Assembly (NCBI GenBank): GCA_937917475.1
Contig: CALDNF010000082.1
Span: forward strand, 1-8,195
Length of the DNA: 8,195 bases
Direction of reading: 5' to 3'
DNA from: an uncultured Faecalibacterium sp.
GTDB lineage: Bacteria > Bacillota > Clostridia > Oscillospirales > Ruminococcaceae
Part shown: positions 1 through 5,936 of the stretch, piece by piece
How positions within the stretch are numbered: position 1 is the first letter of the stretch
How the letters are laid out: each line of letters starts with the position of its first letter
Made by a program: the position numbers and the translations under genes
Notes under the pieces: model-generated
Databases searched by the model: none
What the model was told of the DNA's origin: nothing
The model's input: only the letters and a program-made list of their open reading frames with translations

Positions 1-311
1 CTTACGCCTTCATGATCTTCAACCTGCTGTGCGCTCCCTGCTTCGCTGCTATGGGTGCCATCAAGCGTGAGATGAACAACGGCAAGTGGACCGCCATCGC
101 CATCGGCTATATGTGTGCTCTGGCTTACTGCTCTGCTCTGGTCGTGTATCAGCTGGGCGGCCTTATCACCGGTGAGGTCGGCTTCAACTTCTTCACTGTC
201 GTGGCTGCTGCTGTTCTGATCGGCTTCATCTACCTGCTGGTCCGTCCCAACAAGTATACCGGCATCAATGAAGTCAAGATCGACGCCAAGAAGATCACTG
301 CCAATCAGTAA
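1..311 (+). CDS. feoB: Ferrous iron permease FeoB, C-terminal fragment (5' end outside window)
   Basis: This is the last ~103 residues of FeoB, the GTP-driven inner-membrane importer of Fe(II); the reading frame is open at the left edge (first whole codon at position 3), so the G domain and most membrane helices lie outside the window. What is visible is a membrane segment with the C-A-P-C motif typical of the FeoB core (Cys codons at 30-32 and 39-41), a cytoplasmic loop with KREMNNGKW, two further hydrophobic helices (about codons 96-170 and 195-245), and a short charged cytosolic tail ending in a TAA stop. An ATG at position 12 is internal and is not the start. The next gene, 36 nt downstream on the same strand, encodes the usual small FeoB partner, which supports the call. 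Iron-responsive control of the operon would be encoded upstream and cannot be seen here. Confidence 0.9.
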   Translation, partial: YAFMIFNLLCAPCFAAMGAIKREMNNGKWTAIAIGYMCALAYCSALVVYQLGGLITGEVGFNFFTVVAAAVLIGFIYLLVRPNKYTGINEVKIDAKKITANQ

Positions 312-347
312 TTATCTGTCCTTCGCCTTTGAAAGGAGTGCTTTTGT

Positions 348-524
348 ATGATGGAATTTCTGGCTGCCAATTTTAATCTGCCCACCATTATTGTGGGTGC
401 GATCGTGTTCGGCGGTGTAGGCTGGATCACATGGCACTCCCACAAGCACGGCGGGGGATGCGGTGGCTGCGGCAGCAGCGGAGGCTGCAATGGAAATTGC
501 GGCGGCTGCAGCGGCTGCCACTGA
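348..524 (+). CDS. FeoB-associated Cys-rich membrane peptide (58 aa)
   Basis: A 58-residue single-pass membrane peptide of the FeoB-associated Cys-rich family (Pfam family FeoB_associated). Residues 1-13 form a short N-terminus, about 14-29 form one hydrophobic helix ending in W-I-T-W, then His30, His32 and His34 precede a glycine-rich tail with six cysteines (38, 41, 47, 51, 54, 57) and a final His58. The spacing includes CxxC pairs, which suggests metal or redox chemistry at the membrane face, but the family's biochemical role is not established. The start is the first of two adjacent ATGs (348 and 351): AAGGAG at 333-338 lies 9 nt before the first and 12 nt before the second. It follows feoB by 36 nt with no terminator between them, so co-transcription with feoB is likely, and a strong terminator lies just after its stop. 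Recognition rests on context, size and composition. Confidence 0.88.
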   Translation: MMEFLAANFNLPTIIVGAIVFGGVGWITWHSHKHGGGCGGCGSSGGCNGNCGGCSGCH

Positions 525-540
525 GCAGTAAAAATGCTGA

Positions 541-581
541 GGGTGCAGGTCGAACTCAAAAATCGGCCTGCACCTTTTTTT
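541..581 (+). terminator. Rho-independent terminator of the feo operon
   Basis: GGTGCAGGTCGA (542-553) pairs with TCGGCCTGCACC (563-574): 12 base pairs including one G-U, closing a 9-nt loop, followed directly by seven Ts (575-581). It lies 17 nt after the stop of the Cys-rich peptide gene, so it should end the feo transcript before the regulator gene. Confidence 0.9.
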
Positions 582-593
582 AGAATGAAAAAA

Positions 594-609
594 GTTAGCA
601 TTCGATAAC
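594..609. promoter_or_regulatory. Possible operator: imperfect inverted repeat GTTAGC-N4-GATAAC
   Basis: GTTAGC (594-599) and GATAAC (604-609) form an inverted repeat with one mismatch per arm, 25 nt before the regulator start codon. The GTTA/TAAC arms recall the core of known DtxR/IdeR boxes, but the full 19-bp consensus is absent. A TAGAAT hexamer at 581-586 could act as a -10 box, which would place the repeat at the transcription start, a usual repressor position; no convincing -35 is seen, and the hexamer overlaps the end of the feo terminator. The role is inference. Confidence 0.3.
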
Positions 610-634
610 ATCAAACAGAAAGAGAGTGACAGCG

Positions 635-1045
635 ATGGAACTGACAGCAGCGCACCTGCGCTATCTGCTGGCCATCTACGAGGTCTCGCAGACCCATCTG
701 GACATCAGCTCCCGCAGCATCGCCGAAAAGCTGGGTGTCACCAAGCCCTCGGTGGTGCGGATCATGAACCTGCTGATGGAGCGGGGCATGATCGTGAAAG
801 AACACTATGGCAAGATCTACCTGACCGACCGGGGCATTTTTGTGGCAAAAGCCGTCAATGCTCAACTGAAAGAAGTGCTTGCCCACTTTCCGCCCGTCTG
901 CATTGAGCTGACCGAAGAGGAAAAAATGGCCGCTGCCCTTGCCCTGACCTCCGCACTGCCGGAACGGGCATTTTCGGGCCGATACGACCAACTCTTTGGC
1001 AGCTTTGAACCGGAGGAAACAACAGAAATGGAGAAAGCTCAGTGA
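635..1045 (+). CDS. DtxR-fold winged-helix transcriptional regulator, metal ligands apparently lost
   Basis: A 136-aa DNA-binding regulator. Residues 1-66 match the DtxR/MntR winged-helix domain: YLLAIYEVS near the start (helix 1), S-I-A-E-K-L-G-V (29-36) with T-K-P-S-V-V-R-I-M as recognition helix (37-45), then a wing with YGKIYLTDRG (58-67). The rest (68-136) is about as long as the MntR dimerisation domain, but the residues that bind Mn/Fe in MntR (Asp8, Glu11, His77, Glu99, Glu102, His103 in B. subtilis) have no clear equivalents by eye: the helix 1 positions read R and L, and the second region reads A-A-A-L-A-L-T. I chose ATG 635 over the in-frame GTG at 626 because AGAGAG (621-626) sits 8 nt before it; that GTG would add MTA. 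Its stop overlaps the next gene by 4 nt (GTGA), so it is translationally coupled to the exporter it probably controls. It could still sense metal in another way. Confidence 0.75.
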   Translation: MELTAAHLRYLLAIYEVSQTHLDISSRSIAEKLGVTKPSVVRIMNLLMERGMIVKEHYGKIYLTDRGIFVAKAVNAQLKEVLAHFPPVCIELTEEEKMAAALALTSALPERAFSGRYDQLFGSFEPEETTEMEKAQ

Positions 1046-2772
1046 TCAACAAAAAACTGCTTTCCTTTGACCGTGGTGCGCTCCGTTTTGTGGGGCTCAA
1101 CGTCCTGTTCCAATGGCTTGGGATGCTCTGCAACGTAGTCTTTGTGGCAGCTTTGGCCCGGATGGTGGGCGGCGTCTTTGACGGCTCCCTGACCTCCGGA
1201 AGCCTGTGGCAGGGCCTTGCGGTCTGCGCCGCTACCGTTCCGGTGCGATATGCCCTGACCCTCTGCGCCTCGTCCATGAGCGACCGTGCTTCCAAGGATG
1301 TCAAGCGGACTCTCCGCTCCAACATCTACGCAAAGCTCACCCGCCTTGGCCCCGGCTACAGCGAAACCATTGCTACCAGTGAAGTGGTCATGCTGGCCAG
1401 CGAAGGCGTGGAGCAGATCGACACCTACTTTGCAAAATACCTGCCTCAGCTGTTCTACAGCCTGCTGGCCCCTGTGACCCTGTTCTGCCTGCTGGCAGGG
1501 GTCCACGCACGGTCGGCCATCATCCTGCTCTGCTGTGTGCCCCTTATCCCCATGTCCATTGTAGCCGTGCAGAAATTCGCCAAGAAACTGCTGGCAAAAT
1601 ATTGGGGCGAGTACACCACTCTGGGCGACAGCTTTCTGGAAAACATTCAGGGCCTGACCACCCTCAAGATTTATCAGGCTGATGGCTGGAAACACGAGGA
1701 GATGAACGCACAGGCTGAGCGGTTCCGGAAGATCACCATGAAGGTGTTGACCATGCAGCTGAACTCGGTGACGCTGATGGACCTGATGGCCTACGGTGGT
1801 GCCGGTCTGGGCATCATCAGTGCCGTGTCGGCCTTTGCCGCCGGGCAGCTGAGCCTGACTTCCACCCTGACCATCGTTCTTCTGGCAGCAGATTTCTTCC
1901 TGCCGCTCCGCCTGCTGGGCAGCTACTTCCACATCGCCATGAACGGTGCAGCCTCGGCGGAAAAGATCTTCAAGCTGCTGGCTGCGGAGGAACTCCCTGA
2001 CGGCACCGAGGTGCTGCCCGGCGACACCACCCTCAGGCTGGACCATATCACCTTCGGCTATGAGAAGGACCGTACCATCCTGAACGATGTTTCGCTCACC
2101 ATCCCACAGGGCAGCTTTGTCTCGCTGGTGGGCGAGAGCGGCTGCGGCAAGAGCACCATTGCAGCCCTGCTCTCCGGCGCACGCACCGGCTATACCGGCA
2201 GCGTGACGCTGGGCGGCGTACCGGTAACTGCCCTGCGGCAGGCCGACCGACTTCAGGCTCTGACGCTGGTTCCCCACAACGCCACCATTTTCAAGGGCAC
2301 CGTGGGTCAGAATCTCCGGATGGCAGCTCCTGACGCCACCCATGCCCAGCTCTGGAAAGTACTGGAAGAAGTCAACCTTGCCGATTTCTGCCGCAGCCAG
2401 CAGGGGCTGGACACCCCGCTCCATGAGGGTGGTTCCAACCTGTCCGGCGGACAGCGGCAGCGTCTTGCCCTGGCCCGGGCCCTGCTCCATGACTCCCCCA
2501 TCTACCTCTTTGACGAAGCCACTTCAAATGTGGACGCTGAGAGCGAAAACGACATCATGCAGGCCATCCGGAATCTGACGGGTAAAAAGACCGTTATCCT
2601 GATCTCCCACCGCCTTGCCAATGTGGTGGACAGCGACTGCATCTATGTCATGGACAAGGGCCGCATCGCTGAGCAAGGCACCCACAGCCAGCTTCTGGCC
2701 CGGAACGGCGTATACAGCCGGTTGTATCAGGCACAAAAACAACTTGAGACCCTTGGGGAGGTGGACGCATGA
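1042..2772 (+). CDS. CydD-like ABC exporter half-transporter (membrane + ATPase)
   Basis: A 576-aa fused permease/ATPase, resembling CydD of the CydDC thiol (cysteine/glutathione) exporter by its Y-F-A-K-Y-L-P-Q-L region (129-137), P-L-I-P (167-170) and F-L-E-N-I-Q-G-L-T-T-L-K (198-209). About six membrane helices lie within residues 15-295. The nucleotide-binding domain has Walker A GESGCGKST (364-372), signature LSGGQ (467-471), Walker B YLFDE with Asp491 and Glu492, D-loop S-N-V-D (495-498) and His523 of the H-loop. The Q-loop Gln is replaced by His412 (L-V-P-H-N). The start is GTG at 1042, overlapping the regulator's stop, with GGAGAAAG at 1030-1037. It overlaps the partner gene by 4 nt, so the two should form one heterodimer in the cytoplasmic membrane. 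No cydAB oxidase genes are visible, so a role in oxidase assembly is not supported; the substrate is unproven and could be another amino acid or peptide. Confidence 0.8.
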   Translation: MINKKLLSFDRGALRFVGLNVLFQWLGMLCNVVFVAALARMVGGVFDGSLTSGSLWQGLAVCAATVPVRYALTLCASSMSDRASKDVKRTLRSNIYAKLTRLGPGYSETIATSEVVMLASEGVEQIDTYFAKYLPQLFYSLLAPVTLFCLLAGVHARSAIILLCCVPLIPMSIVAVQKFAKKLLAKYWGEYTTLGDSFLENIQGLTTLKIYQADGWKHEEMNAQAERFRKITMKVLTMQLNSVTLMDLMAYGGAGLGIISAVSAFAAGQLSLTSTLTIVLLAADFFLPLRLLGSYFHIAMNGAASAEKIFKLLAAEELPDGTEVLPGDTTLRLDHITFGYEKDRTILNDVSLTIPQGSFVSLVGESGCGKSTIAALLSGARTGYTGSVTLGGVPVTALRQADRLQALTLVPHNATIFKGTVGQNLRMAAPDATHAQLWKVLEEVNLADFCRSQQGLDTPLHEGGSNLSGGQRQRLALARALLHDSPIYLFDEATSNVDAESENDIMQAIRNLTGKKTVILISHRLANVVDSDCIYVMDKGRIAEQGTHSQLLARNGVYSRLYQAQKQLETLGEVDA

Positions 2773-4439
2773 AAACCACAAAGCACCGCAGCCCGCTGGA
2801 GATCGTCCGGCGGCTGATCGTTCTGGTCCAGCCCATGCTGCCCATCATGCTGGCAGCCATCGTTATGGGGGTGGCAGGCCACTTCTGTGCCACCTTCATT
2901 ACGATCTTCGGCGGCTTCGGCATCCTGACTGCGGCCGGCCTGCCCAGTCCCCTCGCCAAGGTGGGCACTGCTTTTGCCTGCATTCTCCTCTTTGCCCTGC
3001 TCCGGGGTGTGCTGCGGTATGCCGAGCAGGCTTCCAACCACTATATCGCCTTCAAGCTGCTGGCCCTCATCCGGGACAAGGTGTTCGGAGCTCTCCGCCG
3101 CCTGACCCCCGCCAAGCTGGAGGGCCGGGACCGGGGCGACCTGATTTCCCTCATCACCGCCGACATTGAGGCGTTGGAAGTCTTTTACGCTCATACCATC
3201 TCCCCCCTCTGCATTGCTGTCCTCTGCGTTATCGGCATGACTTGTTTTACTGCAAGTTATCACATTCTGCCGGCTCTGGTGCTGCTGGCGGGCTATCTGC
3301 TGGTAGGCGTGGCTCTCCCCATCTGGTCTGCCAGACGGGGAGATAAAGCAGCCCGGGAATACCGTCAGGCCCTTGCTGATACCAACAGCTATGTGCTGGA
3401 AAGTCTGCGTGGCCTGAAAGACACCCTGCAATACCAGAACACGGCAGACCGGGCTGCGGGCATCACCGCCCACAGCGAAACGCTGGGTGCAAAGCAGAAG
3501 GCCCTGAAGTACCGGGAGGGTGTGACTGTTGGCCTGACCAATACCCTGATCCTCTTCACAGCTCTGGGGGTGCTGGGCGTCAGTCTGGACCTTTACCGCA
3601 AGGGTCAGCTGGGTGCCGAGGGTGTGCTTATCTGCACCCTGTCAGCTCTCAGCTCCTTTGGCCCGGTGGTAGCACTGGCCAACCTAGGTGCAAGCCTGAC
3701 TCAGGTCTTTGCCAGCGCAGACCGTGTGCTGGACCTTCTGGATGAAGTACCGGTGACCGCCGATGTGACCGATGGCAAGAACACCGTTTTTACCGGCGCA
3801 GAAGCGCAGCATGTCACCTTTTCTTATGGCGGCGAAGAAGTCCTGCGGGACCTGAGCCTTGCCATCCCGGAGAAAAAGATCGTAGGCATCACCGGCCGCT
3901 CCGGCAGCGGCAAATCCACTTTCCTGCGGCTGCTGATGCGGTTCTGGGATGCAGGCAGCGGCTCCATCCGGTTTGGTTCGGAGGATATCCGGCGGGTCAA
4001 CACCGCCGCTCTCCGGCAGCAGGAAAGCCTTGTGACGCAGGAGACGGAACTCTTTGACGACACCATTGAAAACAACATCCGGATCGCCAAACGAGATGCC
4101 ACCCACGAAGAGGTGGAAGCTGCCTGCAAAAAGGCCGCATTGGATGGCTTTATCCGCAGCCTGCCCAAAGGATACGACACCCCCGTGGGTGAACTGGGCG
4201 GGGCCCTCTCCGGCGGCGAGCGACAGCGCATTGGTGTGGCCCGGGCCTTCCTCCACGATGCCCCCTTCCTGCTGCTGGACGAGCCCACTTCCAATCTGGA
4301 CAGTCTGAATGAGGGCGTTATCCTCAAAGCCGTGCAGTCGGAGTGCAAAGACAAGACCGTTCTGCTGGTCTCTCACCGTAAGTCTACTATGGCCGTTGCC
4401 GACCTGAGCTTCTCGGTCGAGAGCGGACGGCTCAGCTGA
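2769..4439 (+). CDS. CydC-like ABC exporter half-transporter (membrane + ATPase)
   Basis: A 556-aa fused permease/ATPase, the second half of the heterodimeric exporter. The stretch RYAEQ (83-87), then F-K-L-L-A-L-I-R-D-K-V-F (95-106), L-T-P-A-K-L (112-117) and R-G-D-L-I-S-L-I-T-A-D-I (122-133) is the characteristic CydC arrangement. Roughly six membrane helices fall within residues 18-305. The ATPase domain has Walker A GRSGSGKST (376-384), Q-loop Gln424, signature LSGGE (480-484), Walker B LLLDE with Asp504 and Glu505, and H-loop His536, so all catalytic residues are present, unlike the His at the Q-loop of its partner. The ATG overlaps the partner's stop (ATGA) and is preceded by GGGGAGG at 2755-2761. 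A terminator follows 18 nt after the stop, making this the last gene of the operon. Thiol or amino acid export is inferred from family likeness only. Confidence 0.8.
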   Translation: MKTTKHRSPLEIVRRLIVLVQPMLPIMLAAIVMGVAGHFCATFITIFGGFGILTAAGLPSPLAKVGTAFACILLFALLRGVLRYAEQASNHYIAFKLLALIRDKVFGALRRLTPAKLEGRDRGDLISLITADIEALEVFYAHTISPLCIAVLCVIGMTCFTASYHILPALVLLAGYLLVGVALPIWSARRGDKAAREYRQALADTNSYVLESLRGLKDTLQYQNTADRAAGITAHSETLGAKQKALKYREGVTVGLTNTLILFTALGVLGVSLDLYRKGQLGAEGVLICTLSALSSFGPVVALANLGASLTQVFASADRVLDLLDEVPVTADVTDGKNTVFTGAEAQHVTFSYGGEEVLRDLSLAIPEKKIVGITGRSGSGKSTFLRLLMRFWDAGSGSIRFGSEDIRRVNTAALRQQESLVTQETELFDDTIENNIRIAKRDATHEEVEAACKKAALDGFIRSLPKGYDTPVGELGGALSGGERQRIGVARAFLHDAPFLLLDEPTSNLDSLNEGVILKAVQSECKDKTVLLVSHRKSTMAVADLSFSVESGRLS

Positions 4440-4456
4440 TTTTCTTACAAACAGAG

Positions 4457-4500
4457 CAAAGCCCCCGATACCCTTGCGGTACCGGAGGCTTTGTTTTTGT
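4457..4500 (+). terminator. Rho-independent terminator after the CydDC-like operon
   Basis: CAAAGCC (4457-4463) pairs with GGCTTTG (4487-4493); after one mismatch CCG pairs with CGG, and after another TACC (4469-4472) pairs with GGTA (4478-4481) around a 5-nt loop. TTTTT (4494-4498) follows. It separates the exporter operon from the chrA promoter. Confidence 0.85.
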
Positions 4501-4537
4501 GGAGAAAAAGATCTGTGGTGCTTCTGCGCCATGCCGT

Positions 4538-4566
4538 TTGACAACGAAATCCTACTATGTTATAGT
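4538..4566 (+). promoter_or_regulatory. Sigma-A-type promoter for the chrA pair
   Basis: TTGACA (4538-4543) is a perfect -35 box; 17 nt later TATAGT (4561-4566) is a -10 box with one mismatch to TATAAT. The expected transcription start is near 4573, giving a ~60-nt leader before the ATG at 4633. It lies between the upstream terminator and the first chrA gene, as expected for an independent unit. Confidence 0.8.
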
Positions 4567-4578
4567 GAAAAACAGACC

Positions 4579-4590
4579 GCAGTATACTGC
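4579..4590. promoter_or_regulatory. Possible operator: perfect 12-bp palindrome in the chrA leader
   Basis: GCAGTATACTGC is a perfect 12-bp palindrome starting about 6 nt after the expected transcription start. A repressor bound here would block the promoter at 4538-4566. With no central loop it is a better candidate for a protein site than for an RNA hairpin. The binding protein is unknown and none is encoded next to it. Confidence 0.4.
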
Positions 4591-4623
4591 ATAGACTTTG
4601 AAGTTCTGTTTGAAAGGAGAACT

Positions 4624-4628
4624 GGAGG
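4624..4628 (+). promoter_or_regulatory. Ribosome binding site that sets the start of the first chrA gene
   Basis: GGAGG lies 4 nt before ATG 4633; a second purine run, AAAGGAG (4613-4619), lies 13 nt before it. Together they favour 4633 over the in-frame ATG at 4474, which falls inside the previous operon's terminator and upstream of the promoter. Confidence 0.75.
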
Positions 4629-4632
4629 ACGC

Positions 4633-5214
4633 ATGAACCAACGAGCATCTCTTAATACACTTTGGAAACTGTTTCTCAGCACCCTGTATATCAGCACCTT
4701 TACCTTCGGCGGCGGCTTTGTCATCGTGACCTTCATGAAGCAGAAGTTCGTGGATGAACTGCACTGGCTGGAGGAAGATGAAATGCTTGACTTTGCAGCT
4801 CTGGCGCAGTCAAGCCCGGGTGCCATCGCCGTCAATGCTGCAATTTTAGTCGGCTGGCGTGTCGGCGGCCTTCTGGGGATGATCGTCTCGGTCATTGGCA
4901 CCATCCTTCCGCCCATGCTGATCCTTTCCGTTATCTCTTTCTTCTACGCCGCATTTGCCGCAAATCCCTACGTTGCGCTTGCCCTGAAAGGGATGCAGGC
5001 CGGTGTTGCCGCTGTCATTCTGGATGTAGTCTGTAGTCTGGGCGGTAATGTCATCAAGCAGCACCGTCCCATTTATCTTCTCATTATGCTGCTGGCCTTC
5101 CTTGCGAATGTGGTGTTCAAAGTCAACGTCATCCTCATCATTCTGATCTGTGCGTTGATCGGCATCTTAATGGAAGTTCTGCATCACAGCCAGACGAAGG
5201 GGGACTCTGTATGA
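4633..5214 (+). CDS. ChrA-family (CHR) half-transporter, first subunit
   Basis: A 193-aa polytopic membrane protein of the short-chain chromate transporter (CHR) family, in which two half-size proteins together match the two halves of long ChrA. Key family motifs are FGGGFVIV (25-32) and SPGAIAVN (61-68). About five hydrophobic segments follow, at roughly 17-36, 73-108, 114-136, 147-162 and 164-183, and the C-terminal tail is short and polar. The start at 4633 is chosen from the ribosome binding site and promoter; an upstream in-frame extension would be non-hydrophobic and Cys-rich and begins within a terminator. Its last 4 nt overlap the second subunit (ATGA). Characterised family members export chromate, but in gut anaerobes the natural substrate is unknown, so the chromate label is a family name rather than a proven function. 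Confidence 0.85.
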   Translation: MNQRASLNTLWKLFLSTLYISTFTFGGGFVIVTFMKQKFVDELHWLEEDEMLDFAALAQSSPGAIAVNAAILVGWRVGGLLGMIVSVIGTILPPMLILSVISFFYAAFAANPYVALALKGMQAGVAAVILDVVCSLGGNVIKQHRPIYLLIMLLAFLANVVFKVNVILIILICALIGILMEVLHHSQTKGDSV

Positions 5215-5771
5215 TCTATTTGCAGCTCTTTCTCAGTTTTCTTCAGGTTGGTATGTTCAGCGTTGGCGGCGGATACGCTGCTATCCCGCTGATTCAGGAG
5301 CAGGTGGTGTCCGGTCATGCATGGCTGACCATGGGTGAGTTCACCGATCTGGTCACCCTTGCCGAAATGACTCCCGGCCCCATCGCTGTGAATTCAGCCA
5401 CTTTTGTTGGTATCCGGATCGCAGGCCCTCTGGGTGCTCTCATTGCAACGCTGGGCTGCATCACTCCCTCCCTTTTCATCGTTTCCCTGCTGGCCTATAT
5501 TTACTACCGGTACAAAAGCGTCTCCGTCCTCCAAAGCATTCTGTCCAGTCTTCGTCCGGCGGTGGTTGCCCTCATTGCTGGCGCAGGTCTGTCGATCCTG
5601 AAGCAGGTTGCTTTCCCCGGCAATTCTTTTGTGCTTTCTTCGGTCAACTGGATCGGCGTCCTCATCTTTGCCGCTGCCTTTGTTGCTCTGCGCAAGTTCA
5701 AAACGAACCCAATTTTAACGATGCTCTGCTGCGGTGCGGCCAATCTCGTGATTGGTCTCCTGCTGAGATGA
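5211..5771 (+). CDS. ChrA-family (CHR) half-transporter, second subunit
   Basis: A 186-aa membrane protein homologous to the preceding gene product, forming the other half of a two-component CHR transporter. It carries SVGGGYAAIPLI (17-28) and TPGPIAVN (54-61) at positions matching the motifs of the first subunit, which shows the internal duplication behind the family. Hydrophobic segments lie near 5-28, 64-99, 113-132, 146-161 and 167-185, and the protein ends almost directly after the last helix. Its ATG overlaps the first subunit's stop and is preceded by AAGGGGGA (5197-5204), so the two are translationally coupled and probably made in equal amounts. The paired subunits are expected to have opposite membrane topology, as described for other short-chain CHR pairs. 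The substrate is not established. Confidence 0.85.
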   Translation: MIYLQLFLSFLQVGMFSVGGGYAAIPLIQEQVVSGHAWLTMGEFTDLVTLAEMTPGPIAVNSATFVGIRIAGPLGALIATLGCITPSLFIVSLLAYIYYRYKSVSVLQSILSSLRPAVVALIAGAGLSILKQVAFPGNSFVLSSVNWIGVLIFAAAFVALRKFKTNPILTMLCCGAANLVIGLLLR

Positions 5772-5865
5772 CTTGTACCTGAAAAGCCCTCCGTCTCAGC
5801 GTCGGTCAGAGCCATCCTGACCATCAATACCATAAACAATACCACAATAAACCCAGAGAGCACAA

Positions 5866-5905
5866 AACCCCGCCGCCATGGAATCTCTTCCACAGCAGCG
5901 GGGTT
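5866..5905. terminator. Long hairpin between converging operons, probable bidirectional terminator
   Basis: AACCCCGC (5866-5873) pairs with GCGGGGTT (5898-5905); GC (5875-5876) pairs with GC (5895-5896) beyond one mismatch; and TGGAA (5879-5883) pairs with TTCCA (5888-5892) around a 4-nt loop. On the minus strand the stem is followed by TTTTGTG, and on the plus strand by TTCTTGTGTT, so the minus-strand opp transcript is the better match. It lies 31 nt past the oppF stop and ~95 nt past the second chrA gene. Confidence 0.75.
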
Positions 5906-5936
5906 CTTGTGTTAAAATACAGGTCAAGCTGTCAGC

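Noticed and set aside
305..614. Two minus-strand frames rich in Pro or Ala
   Set aside because: They are shadows of the Gly/Cys-rich tail of the FeoB-associated peptide and of the terminator region.
1039..2490. Long open frame of 483 codons on the minus strand
   Set aside because: It lies antisense to the CydD-like gene, is low-complexity (Gly/Gln/His-rich), has no recognisable domain, and is explained by the codon bias of the real gene.
3684..4544. Open frame of 286 codons on the minus strand
   Set aside because: It is antisense to the CydC-like ATPase domain and runs through the terminator at 4457-4500; no domain is seen.
4474..4632. Upstream extension of the first chrA gene from ATG 4474
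   Set aside because: The extension begins inside a terminator and covers the promoter; ATG 4633 has a proper ribosome binding site and gives the normal family length.
5504..5893. Minus-strand frame of 129 codons with a hydrophobic N-terminus
   Set aside because: Most of it is antisense to the second chrA gene, it starts within the terminator hairpin, and it has no ribosome binding site I can see.
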